Source: Stutzerimonas stutzeri
GTDB taxonomy: Bacteria; Pseudomonadota; Gammaproteobacteria; Pseudomonadales; Pseudomonadaceae
Length of the DNA: 64,000 bases
Direction of reading: 5' to 3'
Assembly: GCA_019056435.1 (NCBI GenBank)
Contig: CP077641.1
Coordinates: 1,488,001 to 1,552,000, forward strand
Position numbers and translations under genes: made by a program. Position 1 is the first letter of the stretch. Every line of letters starts with the position of its first letter. The notes beneath the pieces were generated by a model. It did no database searches. It was not told where the DNA came from and was given only the letters and a program-made list of their open reading frames with translations. This document shows positions 13,201-22,335 of this stretch, one piece after another.

Positions 13201-13486
13201 CGAGCCACTGCCGCTGTTGCCGCGCAGCAGCCAGGCGTTCGCCCGCGGCTACCGCAAGCCGAGCCGCGGCAGCGAACCGCTGGACTGCGCCCGCAAGCGC
13301 GCCCGCGAAGCTTGGCTCGGCGCCGAGTTCAGCCCCATTGCCGCCGAAGCCGAAGACCCCTGGAACGCCTTGGCCTTCCGCGACCGCGATCCGCTGAACG
13401 AGCGTTTCGAAACCCTGGCCGAACAGCTGATCGGCCCAGCCCTGGATGCGTTGGCGGATGGAGAGGAGCAGAGTGATGACGTCTGA
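10208..13486 (+). CDS. recC: Exodeoxyribonuclease V subunit gamma (RecC)
   Basis: 1092 residues, the usual RecC size. RecC is the scaffold of the RecBCD helicase-nuclease, splits the DNA strands and recognises Chi; its own helicase and nuclease folds are inactive. The N-terminus (MLSLYHAPDLETLGELATTLL), VVPSQGMGRWLTLELA, the central FRVVCLLGLDDGAFPR and the degenerate nuclease-like C-terminal third are typical. In most gammaproteobacteria recC is close to recB; here recB starts 661 bases later, after a repeat region. The upstream 190 bases hold no clear promoter that I can name. Confidence 0.96.
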   Translation: MLSLYHAPDLETLGELATTLLAQPLADPFAPARVVVPSQGMGRWLTLELARRQGIAMQLELQLPAAFVWDLSRTVLGSLPEQSAFSPTTLTWRLYGWLCEPANLELAPRLAQYLDGGDERRRLSLAAKIADVFDQYLLYRDDWLAAWERGETLDLGPDEAWQALLWRELTKDGHPHRARLLGDLLQRLYRDEPLPDLPERLLVFGISSLPPHHLRVLDGLARHIDVVVCALNPSREAWGEIRDIRELARQPESGADDWYLDVGHPLLASLGKQGRDFFDSLFSLTASEGSEEFGLYSEDEDLHDDSLLHALQNDILRLRTRLPDERISLAENDRSLEVHIAHSPLREVEILHDQLLARFAADPALTPDQVVVLTPDIERYAPFIEAVFAPREGSPRIPYSLADRSLRAEVPLIEAFLELLLLAQSRFAAEEILAWLEQPAIARRAGIESEDLPLLRDWLREAGVRWGRDGEQRARLGLPAEPAFTWRQGLDRLLLGFAAPPQLAGDRAPLLGEHWPLDALEGARGQLLGRLVDFVERLGSLADQLARPRPLAEWADDLQVLIDTLFDEREAGETLLLLSQACAALRDQAQAADLTRPIELELVHQQLSAALQQGGGASGFLTGAVTFCTMVPMRSLPFRVVCLLGLDDGAFPRRTPPSGFDLIGRHPRRGDRARRLDDRYLLLETLLSARQALYLSYVGRDPRDNAVLPPSVLLSEVLEAVDMTAVLADGARPVSQKILIAHPLQPFSPRNFGEAPCAGYSLPWFRAAQRLAEPPQAQAQPFSSLLAEPDEAWLTIEPSQLLQCFRHPARFLLEQRLGLRLADDQESLASDEPFDLEMPAWNGLRRLSLQAMQQGWSDEEERRMACAAGWLPTGELGQALWGKLRGPVRAFAPRLFELRPDAVPEPLPVDITLAGVRIHGWLDGVTPGGLFGWKLGRLGEWDLPPFWLRHLLLNLCATPGIERHSLMLSPAGDWQLGPLANAAELLEPWLVAYRSAIREPLPLLPRSSQAFARGYRKPSRGSEPLDCARKRAREAWLGAEFSPIAAEAEDPWNALAFRDRDPLNERFETLAEQLIGPALDALADGEEQSDDV

Positions 13487-13524
13487 AGCATTGTGTCTCC
13501 ACTTGCTGCCGTGCCTGTTCGACG

Positions 13525-13776
13525 GTCAGGGTTTCGCCCCTGACGGGCGAGTCACTTTCTCTTTGCTTGCGGATCGCCGCCCGGTGCAAAGAGAAAGTAA
13601 CCAAAGAGAAAGCACACCCGCATCCGGCCCCGGCTGCGCCGGGGTTCCCCTCGTTCCATCGCTGCTCCAGAGGCACGCTCCGAAGGGCGTCCCTGTCCCT
13701 TCGGAGCTCTCGCGGCGTCCATGCCGCTCGACCCCTTGCGCATCGACTCCACTCGGCCTCCTGAGGGGCCCCGGTT
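13525..13776 (+). repeat. Hairpin-rich intergenic repeat element, left copy
   Basis: Ordered series of palindromes after recC: GTCAGGG/CCCTGAC (13525-13544), ACTTTCTCTTTGC (13554-13566) with GCAAAGAGAAAGT (13586-13598), CCCCGGC-TGC-GCCGGGG (13628-13644), CCGAAGGG (13680-13687) with CCCTTCGG (13697-13704), then the box CTCGGCCTCCTGA (13752-13764). The same order of hairpins and boxes recurs on the opposite strand at 13864-14085. Such blocks are common between pseudomonad genes and often give rise to spurious small protein annotations rich in Arg and Gly. No convincing coding gene lies inside. Confidence 0.75.
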
Positions 13777-13863
13777 CGCGGCGCCAGCTCATGTCGGTAT
13801 CCGTGCTTTTCGCGGTGGCATCGGCTTCTTGTTTTTCAGGCGCAGGCGCTGTCAGGCGGCTCA

Positions 13864-14085
13864 TGAATCCCCCTTCAGGAGGCCGAGCGCAGGCGTTGTG
13901 TAGGGGGACGCGAGGCATGGATGCCGAGCGAGGCGCGAAGGGACAGGGACGTCCCTTCGCGGCGTGCCCCCGGAGCAGCGCCGGAGCGAGGAAGTCTGGC
14001 CGCGCAGCGGCCAGACCCGGATGTTGGGGTGCCCTTCTTCTTGCTTACTTCTTCTTGGGCAAGCAAGAAGAAGTAAGGCGCCGGC
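13864..14085 (-). repeat. Hairpin-rich intergenic repeat element, right copy (inverted)
   Basis: Inverted, diverged relative of the left copy. In plus coordinates: box TCAGGAGGCCGAG (13875-13887), CGCGAAGGG (13934-13942) with CCCTTCGCG (13953-13961), TCTGGCCGC-GCA-GCGGCCAGA (13995-14015), and a 14-base perfect stem CTTACTTCTTCTTG (14044-14057) / CAAGAAGAAGTAAG (14064-14077). The stems have different bases from the left copy but keep their pairing. The roughly 90 bases between the two copies (13777-13863) show nothing recognisable. The last 60 bases before recB (14086-14147) hold its ribosome site (GGAGG at about 14135-14139). Confidence 0.75.
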
Positions 14086-14147
14086 GGGGCGCAACCCGAG
14101 GGTGCGGCCAGCACTGCAAAGTCGGCTTTGGCTCGGAGGATCAAGCC

Positions 14148-17100
14148 ATGAAACTCGACCTGCTCGACTCGCCCTTCGACGGCCGCTCGCTGATCGAAGC
14201 CAGCGCCGGCACCGGCAAGACCTGGACGCTCACCGCGCTCTATGCGCGTCTGCTGCTGGAGCGCCAGCTCTCGGTGGGGCAGATTCTGGTGGTCACCTAC
14301 ACCACCGCCGCCACTGCCGAGCTGCGCGAGCGCATCCGCGCGCGGCTGGCCGATCTGCTGGCGGTTTATGAGGGCACGCCGAGCAGCGATGACTTCCTCA
14401 ATCGCCTGCACGCCCGCTATCCGGACGACGCCTCGCGGCGGCGCCTGTTGCTGGCGGTGCACGGCTTCGACGAGGCGGCGATCTTCACCATCCACGGCTT
14501 CTGCCAGCGCGCTCTGCAGGACGCCGCCTTCGAGGCCGGCGGCGACTTCGACAGCGAGCTGACTGCCGATGACCGCGAGATCATCGACGCGCTGCTCGCC
14601 GACGCCTGGCGCAGCGAGCTGGCCGATGCCGACCCGGCCTGGGCACGCTTCCTGGCCAAGAGCCGGATCACTCCGCAGTGGTTGCGCCAGCGTCTGCGCA
14701 GTCATCTGGGCAAGCCCTATCTGCGGGTCGAGCCGCAGGGTGCGCCGGTCGCGGCCGATCTGCGCCCGGTCGAGGCGGCCTGGCAGCGGGCTGCCGAGTT
14801 GTGGAAGCGGGCGGGCACTGCCTGGATCGCCGAGCTGCTGGCACATGGCGGCCTCAGCCAGAGCACGCACAAGAGCGTCAAGTTTGCGCCATGGCAGGCG
14901 GAACTGGATGCCTATTTTGCCGATCCGGCGGTGATGTTCGACCTGCCCGAGGGCGCGGCGAAGTTCGGCGTGCGCGCGCTGAGCAAGGCCTGCAAGAAGG
15001 GCTTCGACGCGCCGGTGTGCGAGCTGGCCCAGGCCCTGGACGAGCTGGCCGATCAGGTGGCCGACGCACTGCCGGCCGGCAAGCAGCGGCTGATCGCCCT
15101 TCAAGTGGCGCTGCTCGAGCGGCTCAACCGAGAGTTGCCTGAACGCAAGGCGGCGCAGCGGCTGCTGGCCTTCGACGACCTGCTGAATCGTCTGGATCAG
15201 GCACTGCAAGGCCCGGTCGGCGAGGACCTGGCGGCCTCGCTGCGCGCCACCTATCCGCTGGCGCTGATCGACGAGTTCCAGGACACCGACCCGATCCAGT
15301 ACGCCATCTTCGACCGCATCTATGCCAAGGGCCGTGATGCCTCGCTGTGCTTCGTCGGTGACCCCAAGCAGGCGATCTATGCCTTCCGTGGCGCGGATTT
15401 GGCCACTTACATGACGGCCAAGCAACAGGCCGATCGCGAGCCCTTCAACCTGCCGACCAACTACCGCTCGACGCCCGAGCTGATCGCCGCGCTCAACCAT
15501 CTGTTCGACCATCCGCAGCCGTTCGCCCAACCCGACCTGCGTTATCCAGCGGTAGGCGCGGCCGACAAGCCGCGTGCGAGCCTGCGTCTGGCAGAGGAGG
15601 GCGAGGCGGCGCCGCTGTCGCTGGTCTGGCTCGGCGACGATCCGCTGGGCAAGGCCGAGGCCGCGCAACTGGCCGCGGCCGACACGGCGCGACGCATCGC
15701 CGTGCAGCTGGCCGCCGCCGCCGAGGGCCGCGCCGGCTTCGCGCAGGGCGACCGGTTCACCCCACTCAAGGGCGGCGATATCGCCGTGCTGGTGGCCAAT
15801 CACCGCCAGGCCGGGATGATCGCCGACGAGCTGGCCGCGCGTGGCGTGCCCAGCGTGCGCCGCGGGCGCGACAGCGTCTGGCGCAGCGAGGAGGCCGCCG
15901 AACTCGCCGCGGTGCTTGCCGCCTATGCCGAGCCGGGACGCGAGGGTCTGCTGCGGCATGCCCTGGCGACGCGGCTGCTGGGCCGCAGCGCCGCCGATCT
16001 CGCCCGCTGCCAGGATGACCAGCATGAATGGGACGCCGAGCGCGAAGCTGCCGAGCGCTACCACCAGCTCTGGCAGCAGCAGGGCTTCATGCGCGTGTTC
16101 CGCGCCTGGCTCGACGAGCAGGCGGTGGCCGAACGCCTGTTGACTCGGGTCGACGGCGAGCGTCGGCTGACCAACCTCTTGCACCTCGGTGAATTGCTGC
16201 AGGCCGAGAGCCTGCTGCGGCCCGGGCTCGAGCCGCTGCTCGCCTGGTTCAACGCCCAGCGCGGCAGCGAAGGCGCCGGTGAAGAAGCGCTGCTGCGCCT
16301 GGAAAGCGATGCCGAACGGGTTCAGATCGTCACCATCCACACCAGCAAGGGGCTGGAATACCCGCTGGTGTTCTGCCCCTTCCTCTGGGATGGCAAGCTG
16401 CTCGGCAAGAACCAGGACAGTGCCCGTTGTAACGATGCCGATGGCCAGCCGCTGCTGGACCTGGGCAGCGGCGAACTGGACGACAACCTCGAACGCGCCC
16501 GTCAGGAGGTGTTCGCCGAACAGCTGCGGCTGGCCTACGTCGCCCTGACCCGCGCGCGTGACCGGCTCTGGCTGCACTGGGGGCCGGTGAGCCTGCCCAA
16601 GGCGAAGAAGGATGGCAGTCTGCCCGACGAAGGCTTGCACAGCAGCGCCCTGGCCTGGCTGCTGCACGGCCGCGAACTGCCGGGCGAGCAGCCACTGACG
16701 GAGCTGGGCAACCACCTGGCTGGCCTCACCGGCGGTAGCCTGCGTCTGGCCATCGAGCGCCTGGTCGCCGCGAGCGACGGGCGCATGGCCTGCCTGCCGC
16801 TCGAGTCGCGTGAGGCCAGCACCCAGGGCAGCAGCCGCGCAGCGCCGCCCGAGCGCCTGGCGCAGCTCAACCGCAGCCTCTACAGCGCCTGGCGCATCGG
16901 CAGCTTCTCCGGGCTGGCCGCCGGCATGCACATGGAAGCGCCGGACCGCGACGCCCTGGCGATGCCCGATGCCGGCGAGCCGGGCAGCGGCTTCTTCGCC
17001 TTCCCACGCGGCGCTCGGGCCGGTACCTGTCTGCATGCCATCCTCGAGGACTGGGCGCGGGGCAAGGGCGAGCTGACCCAGCTGGTCGAGCCGGCGCTCA

Positions 17101-17696
17101 AGGCCTATGGTCTTCCCTTGGACTGGTGGGACATCGCCACGGCTCAGCTGGAGCGGGTGCTGCAGACCGATCTGGACGGCGCCGGGTTGACCCTCGCCAG
17201 CCTGCAGGCCGCGCGCCGGCTGCCGGAGCTGGGCTTCACCTTCCCGGTGCGCGAGCTGGACGTGGTGCGCCTGCGCGCCTTGCTGACCGATCCGGCCAAC
17301 GGGCTGGCCGCACCGCTGCGCGAGGCCGCAGCGCGGCTGGAATTCGACAGCCTCAAGGGCTTTCTCAAAGGCTTTATCGACCTGACCTTCGAGTACGGCG
17401 GCCGCTGGTACATCGCCGACTACAAGTCCAACTGGCTCGGCCCGGACGCCAGCTACTACGGCGGCGAGCGACTGCTACAGGCGCTGGCGGGCGAGCACTA
17501 CTACCTGCAATACCTGATCTATCTGGTGGCGCTGCGCCGCTTCCTGCGCCAGCGTCTGGCAGATTTTCGTGACGAGCAGCTGGGCGGCGCCTTCTACCTG
17601 TTCCTGCGCGGCATGCCCGAGGCTGGCGTCTACTCCGCGCGGCCGGACGATGCGCTGCTCGATGCGCTGGATCGACTGTTCGAGGAAGGCAAATGA
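14148..17696 (+). CDS. recB: Exodeoxyribonuclease V subunit beta (RecB)
   Basis: 1182 residues, matching E. coli RecB (1180). It is the 3'-5' helicase and the only nuclease of RecBCD. Visible motifs: Walker A ASAGTGKTW, helicase motif DEFQDTDPIQ, VGDPKQAIYAFRGAD, VQIVTIHTSKGLEYP, VALTRARDRLWLHW, and the C-terminal nuclease core GFIDLTFEYGGRWYIADYKSN with its catalytic Asp/Lys. The frame is open far upstream through the repeat region, but ATG 14148, following a GGAGG, gives the conserved MKLDLLDSPFDGRSLIEASAGTGKT start. A REP doublet separates it from recD. Confidence 0.97.
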   Translation: MKLDLLDSPFDGRSLIEASAGTGKTWTLTALYARLLLERQLSVGQILVVTYTTAATAELRERIRARLADLLAVYEGTPSSDDFLNRLHARYPDDASRRRLLLAVHGFDEAAIFTIHGFCQRALQDAAFEAGGDFDSELTADDREIIDALLADAWRSELADADPAWARFLAKSRITPQWLRQRLRSHLGKPYLRVEPQGAPVAADLRPVEAAWQRAAELWKRAGTAWIAELLAHGGLSQSTHKSVKFAPWQAELDAYFADPAVMFDLPEGAAKFGVRALSKACKKGFDAPVCELAQALDELADQVADALPAGKQRLIALQVALLERLNRELPERKAAQRLLAFDDLLNRLDQALQGPVGEDLAASLRATYPLALIDEFQDTDPIQYAIFDRIYAKGRDASLCFVGDPKQAIYAFRGADLATYMTAKQQADREPFNLPTNYRSTPELIAALNHLFDHPQPFAQPDLRYPAVGAADKPRASLRLAEEGEAAPLSLVWLGDDPLGKAEAAQLAAADTARRIAVQLAAAAEGRAGFAQGDRFTPLKGGDIAVLVANHRQAGMIADELAARGVPSVRRGRDSVWRSEEAAELAAVLAAYAEPGREGLLRHALATRLLGRSAADLARCQDDQHEWDAEREAAERYHQLWQQQGFMRVFRAWLDEQAVAERLLTRVDGERRLTNLLHLGELLQAESLLRPGLEPLLAWFNAQRGSEGAGEEALLRLESDAERVQIVTIHTSKGLEYPLVFCPFLWDGKLLGKNQDSARCNDADGQPLLDLGSGELDDNLERARQEVFAEQLRLAYVALTRARDRLWLHWGPVSLPKAKKDGSLPDEGLHSSALAWLLHGRELPGEQPLTELGNHLAGLTGGSLRLAIERLVAASDGRMACLPLESREASTQGSSRAAPPERLAQLNRSLYSAWRIGSFSGLAAGMHMEAPDRDALAMPDAGEPGSGFFAFPRGARAGTCLHAILEDWARGKGELTQLVEPALKAYGLPLDWWDIATAQLERVLQTDLDGAGLTLASLQAARRLPELGFTFPVRELDVVRLRALLTDPANGLAAPLREAAARLEFDSLKGFLKGFIDLTFEYGGRWYIADYKSNWLGPDASYYGGERLLQALAGEHYYLQYLIYLVALRRFLRQRLADFRDEQLGGAFYLFLRGMPEAGVYSARPDDALLDALDRLFEEGK

Positions 17697-17747
17697 TGCG
17701 CCTCATATCCGCAGAAGCCCTATCTCGCGAAGGGCGATTGCCCGCTT

Positions 17748-17815
17748 TTGTAGGAGCCAGCTTGCTGGCGATCCACAGCGCCGGACTAAGTACTGCCAGC
17801 AAGCGGGTTTCTGCT
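17748..17815. repeat. REP doublet (REPIN-like) between recB and recD
   Basis: Contains TGTAGGAGCCAGCTTGCTGGC, a typical pseudomonad REP, whose core GCTTGCTGGC (17760-17769) returns inverted as GCCAGCAAGC (17795-17804), so two REPs face each other across about 25 bases. The first also folds on itself (GCCAGC-TT-GCTGGC, 17756-17769). Such pairs are moved by RAYT transposases encoded elsewhere and can stabilise or terminate transcripts. Confidence 0.85.
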
Positions 17816-17832
17816 GGATCGAGGTCGCCACG

Positions 17833-19694
17833 ATGACGAATCCATTCGAGCTTCCGTTGGGCCCACTGGAGCGCGCCTTCATCGCAAGTCTGCAGCGCCT
17901 TGAGCCCGATACCCCTGAAACGGTGCTGCTCGCCGCCGCACTATGCTGTGAAGCCCTGGCGTCCGGAGACGTCTGCCTGCCGCTCCAACGCTTCGCCGGC
18001 AAGCGCCCCTGGCCTGAGGTCGACCTCAGCCTGCCGGCGCTCGCAACCTGGCGCGCGCAACTTGAAGTCTCGCCTCTGATCGGCACATCTGATGAGTACG
18101 CGCCGCTGACCCTGGTCGGCGACCGGCTCTACCTGGCCCGTTACCAGGCCTACGAGCTGCAGCTGGCCGAGCAGCTGCTGGCCCGCGCCGGCGATGCGCC
18201 CGAGGTGGACGAAGCACGGCTCGCCGAAAGCCTGGCGCGGCTGTTCGCCTTCAATCAGCAGCGCCCCGACTGGCAGCGCCTGGCCGCCGCGCAGGCGGTA
18301 CGCCGGCGCCTGGCGGTGATCTCCGGCGGTCCAGGCACCGGCAAGACCACCACCGTGGTGCGCCTGCTGGCGGCGCTGCTCGAGCAGCCTGGCGGCGAGC
18401 GCCTGGCCATCGGCCTCGCCGCACCCACCGGCAAGGCCGCGGCACGCATGGCCGAGGCGATCCGCAACGCCAAGGCCGAGCTGCCGGTCAGCGATGCGGT
18501 GAAGGAGGCCCTGCCGGACGAGGCGCGGACCCTGCACCGCCTGCTCGGCAGCCGCGGCGACAGCCCCGTGTGCGCCACGATGCGGCCAATCCGCTGGCGT
18601 TGGACGTGCTGGTGGTGGACGAGGCGTCGATGGTCGACCTGGCGCTGATGGCCAAGCTGGTCGTCGCGCTGCCGCCGAAGGCGCGGCTGATCTTGCTCGG
18701 CGACAAGGATCAGCTGGCCGCCGTGGAGGCCGGCGCGGTGTTCGCCGAACTCTGCGAAGGCCGCGGTTTCGATGCCCGGGCGGCAAGCGAGCTGGAGCGC
18801 ATCACCGGCCAGCCCGTGCCGGTCGAGACGCCGCGCTCGCGCCTCGGCGATGCGGTGGTGCTGCTCACCCACAGCCACCGCTTCGCCGGCGACAGCGGCA
18901 TCGGCGAGCTGGCGCGGCGTATCAACGCCGGCGATGCGAAAGGCACCGTCGCGCTGCTGCAGGAAGGTCGTGCGGATCTCGCCTGGAACGCGGCGCCCAG
19001 CCCGACCGCCTTGATCGAGCGGCTGGAGCAGGGTTACGGCGGCTACCTGCAGGCTGCGCGGCAGGGCGATCCAGGCGCGGCGTTCGAGGCCTTCAATGGT
19101 TTCCGGGCGCTGACTGCGCAACGCGAGGGCCCGTTCGGCGTGACCGGTATCAACGAGGCGCTGGAAACGCGCTTCAGGCGTCGCCTCGGCGTGCCGGCCC
19201 GCGAACGCTGGTATCCCGGTCGTGCGGTGATGGTCCGGCAGAACGACTACGCGCTGGGGCTGTTCAACGGCGATATCGGACTGTGCCTGAAAACCGAGCA
19301 GGGCCTGCGGGTGTTCTTCGAGGGTGACGACGGTTACCGCGGCTTCGCGCCGGCACGGCTGCCGAGCCACGACAGCGCCTTCGCCATGACCGTGCACAAG
19401 AGCCAGGGCTCGGAATTCACCGAGGTGCTGCTGGCATTGCCGGATCAGCCGAGCCCGCTGCTGACCCGCGCGCTGTTCTACACCGGCATCACCCGCGCCA
19501 AGCGACAAGTGGAAATCTGGGCGCTGCCGGCACGCCTGGCCGAAGCGGTCAGCACCCGCGCCGAGCGCGCCGCCGGACTGGCCGAGCGGCTGACCGCGGC
19601 ACCACGACGGGTCGAAACCGCACCATCCACTGGCGATTCGTCATCACCACCACCGCTGGCAGAGCCGCGCGGCGATCAACTCAGTTTGTTCTAA
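17833..19694 (+). CDS. recD: Exodeoxyribonuclease V subunit alpha (RecD), frameshifted
   Basis: 5'-3' helicase subunit of RecBCD. From ATG 17833: N-terminal RecB-binding domain, Walker A SGGPGTGKTTTVVRL, LAAPTGKAAARM, then after the frame change LALDVLVVDEASMVDLALM (Walker B), LLGDKDQLAAVEAG, and FAMTVHKSQGSEF with FYTGITRAKR at the end. The frame breaks at the C run 18564-18567; five C instead of four restores SPRVRHDAANPLALD and a 620-residue protein of normal RecD length. Both halves keep strong similarity-type motifs, so a sequence error is more likely than real loss. Confidence 0.92.
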
Positions 19695-19825
19695 TGTGAC
19701 CAGGTGCCACGAACGGCGCCTGTTCGGCGCCAATGGCCACGCGTTTCGTGATGCAGGTTTGCGTATGGGGGAAGGTTTTCTGGTCCGATGGCCGCTTGCG
19801 TCCCATTCGATCGCCAGGATACGCA

Positions 19826-20281
19826 ATGAAAACCTTCATCTATCTGCTCTGGGGGCTGCTCAGTGTTTCGCTCGCCGCGGCCGCCCTGGGTTTGTTTGTG
19901 CTCGAGCCGTCCCTGGTTAGGGGGTTCGTGCTGCTGTTGCTCGCATACTACGTGTTTTGCTTCTTCCAGCTGATTCGTACCGCGTTCCTGCCCTGGGGCC
20001 TACTGGGGCCACGGCGGCGTTGCGGCTACTGGATCTGTCTGCTGCTGCTTCCGCTTGCGCTCTGGCCCATGACGCTGGCCTACGACATCTGGAAGGCCGG
20101 TGGCTATCGGGTCGACACGAACGGGGAGGGCGTTCGTACCAGCGTACTGATATTCCGCCAGGTGCTCGTCTGGCTGCAGGAGCTGGTCGGCTATGTCGGT
20201 CCCATGCTGGTGCTGGTCGCCATGGGTCTGGGCATGGCACTGCTGCTGTTGCGCCTGTCGCGCAGCCAGGTGGTGCGCTGA
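19826..20281 (+). CDS. Small four-helix membrane protein of unknown function
   Basis: 151 residues from ATG 19826 (MKTFIYLLWGLLSVSLAAAALG); the frame is open further upstream, but this start begins directly with a membrane helix. I see four hydrophobic segments, at about residues 3-25, 29-50, 65-85 and 115-142, with a positively charged turn (PRRRCGYW) between the second and third. No family is recognised. It lies 130 bases after recD, in the same direction, without an obvious terminator between. Confidence 0.6.
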   Translation: MKTFIYLLWGLLSVSLAAAALGLFVLEPSLVRGFVLLLLAYYVFCFFQLIRTAFLPWGLLGPRRRCGYWICLLLLPLALWPMTLAYDIWKAGGYRVDTNGEGVRTSVLIFRQVLVWLQELVGYVGPMLVLVAMGLGMALLLLRLSRSQVVR

Positions 20282-20368
20282 CCTGCCGCGGCGGCCGCCA
20301 TGCTGACCTGTCACGATGAATCGCGTAGATTTCGCCCCGGCCGTTCTACGCACGTCGGGGCTTGAGCG

Positions 20369-21137
20369 ATGAAAGGGCGCGCGCGCAGCGGATGGTTCTT
20401 GCTGAGTCTGGCAATCAGCCTTGGGGCTCACGCCGGCAACGTGCGGCTGGTGACCGGGGGACGACTATGCGCCCCTCACCGGTCGATCGCTCGAGGGCGA
20501 CGGCATGTTGTCGGCAGTGGTTCTGGCGGCTTTCTCCCGCAGCGGGCTGGAGACCTCTCTGGCCTGGCAACCCTGGAAGCGCGGTTATCTGATGACCCTG
20601 CGGGGCGAATACGACGCCACCTTCCCTTACATTCGGGCGGCCCAGCGCGAGCGTGATTTCCTCTATTCGGCGCCACTGTATGTGTCCGAGCAGCATTTGT
20701 TCAGTCGCGCGGCAGACTCGGTCGAGTATGACGATCTGGATGGCGTGACAGGTAGACGCCTTTGTCATCCGCTGGGATGGCAGTTGCCCGAGCCCATCCA
20801 GCGGCTGGTCGATCAGGGTGTGCTGGTGCGGCATTCGCCGACCGGGCTGAACGCTTGCGCGCAACTGCTGCTGCTCGGTCGTGACGACGTTTTCCTCGCC
20901 GACCTGCAGCTGGGCACTTTCGCGCTGCGATCGACCGAGGCGCCCCGTTTGCGTTTTCATGTCTCGAATTCGATCGTCGGCCGCCAGACGATGCATCTCA
21001 TCGTGCCCCGCAACCGTGCCGGAGCCGAAGAGCTGATCGAGCGGTTCGACCGGGGCCTGCAGGCCATACGCGCCAGTGGCGAATACCAGCGCCTGCTGGA
21101 TCGCCCACCGGCGCGCCTGCACGACGGGGCTCGTTGA
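20369..21137 (+). CDS. Orphan periplasmic solute-binding protein (SBP_bac_3 type), frameshifted
   Basis: Predicted extracellular solute-binding protein family 3 (polar amino acid type). From ATG 20369: signal peptide (SGWFLLSLAISLGAHA), then NVRLVTG; after a frame change at the G run 20456-20460 it continues DDYAPLTGRSLEGDGMLSAVV, FPYIRAAQRERDFLYSAPLY and DFDRG-like C-terminal helices. Four G instead of five yields a 255-residue protein. No permease or ATPase gene is adjacent, as for many pseudomonad proteins of this type whose role is unknown. Confidence 0.78.
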
Positions 21138-21262
21138 GGCAAGAGCGGTTGGATTCGCCGTGCCAGTGCCGCGTACCTGCGCGATACGAGAAGCGGCGGG
21201 TTCCAGGGGAACGCCGGTCAGAGCGACGCGATGCAACGGCACGCCGCCGTCCGGGAACGGCG

Positions 21263-22170
21263 TCAGCCGTTGAGCAGGGTGAGCAACAGCGGCAGGCTGG
21301 CTGCGGCCAGGAGCGTCTGCAGGGTGATGATGCCGGCCATCAGATGGCTGTCGCCGCCAAGCTGGCGGGTCAGCACGTAGGCGGTCGGCGCGGTGGGCAG
21401 GGCGAAGAACAGCACGAGGATGGTCGTCTCCATCGCCGGCAAGCCGAGCACGACCGCGACGCCGTAGGCCAGCAAGGGCACGGCCAGTAGCCGCACCGCG
21501 CAGTTCCAGCCCAGCGCCGGGATCTCCCCGCCCAGTTCCTGTGGTTTGAGCGCCGCGCCAACACAGAGCAGGCCCAGCGGCAGGCTCGCGGCGGCGAGCA
21601 GGGAGAGCAGGCGATCGATCCCACCACCCAGGCCCAGGCCGGCGAGGTTGAACAGCGCGCCGGCCAGGCAGGCGAGGATCAGCGGGTTCTTCATGATGGG
21701 CAGCAGCAGGCCGCGCAGGCTGACGCCGCGCTCGGCCGTCAGGGCCCAGACCGACATCACGTTCACGGTTGGCACCATCAGGGCGAGCATCAGCGCAGCC
21801 AGCGCCAGGCCTTCCTTTCCGAACAGGCTGCCGACGGCCGCCAGGCCCAGGTAGGTGTTGAAGCGCAGCACCCCTGGGTGATGGCGCCGAAGCGCGCAGC
21901 GGACCAGCCACGCAGCCGCTTGGTGATCAGCAGTGCGATCCAGGCCACGCCCAGGCCGAGCATGACTGCACCGGCCAGCTGCGGCAGGGCGGGGTTGTCC
22001 AACGGCGCTGTGGCCAGGCTGCTGAACAGCAGGGCGGGGAAAAGGATGAAGTAGTTGATGCGCTCGGCGCCGGGCCAGAATGCTTCGCTGGGAAAGGCGC
22101 GCAGCCTGAGGGCATAACCGGCAACGATCAGGGCGAACAGAGGCCAGAGGGCGAGGAGGAGGGTGGTCAC
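21263..22170 (-). CDS. AEC-family auxin-efflux-carrier-like transporter, frameshifted
   Basis: Inner-membrane carrier of the AEC (PIN-like) family, with about ten helices in two halves. The N-terminal part MTTLLLALWPLFALIVAGYALR and the C-terminal PTAPTAYVLTRQLGGDSHLMAGIITLQTL are typical; family members export carboxylates such as malonate or malate. Frames change at the C run 21871-21874 (plus strand); one more base gives TQGVLRFNTYLGLAAVGSLFG and a 302-residue protein of family length. The substrate is unknown. It is convergent with the solute-binding protein gene. Confidence 0.85.
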
Positions 22171-22335
22171 GCGTATACATCCAACAGTGCAGGTTCCCCG
22201 ATAGTGGAGCGCCGCGCTTGTTACCGCAACCCGCTCGGCGCGGTGCGTATGCCGAGGGACGCGCGTTCATCGGGAAAGCAAGCGATATGATGTCCAAGTG
22301 ATATCATCGTCACGCCTGTACTCGAGCGACGCTGC

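Noticed and set aside
13526..13918. Small Arg/Gly-rich open frames on both strands between recC and recB
   Set aside because: They lie wholly in the hairpin repeats, change with the stems and lack ribosome sites; such translations are well-known spurious annotations.
13875..17036. Very long open frame antisense to recB (also long antisense frames opposite recC at 10832-13099 and pelB at 56277-59297)
   Set aside because: High GC and strong third-position bias leave the opposite strand open. The translations are rich in Gln, His, Arg and Gly and show no domain or start signal.
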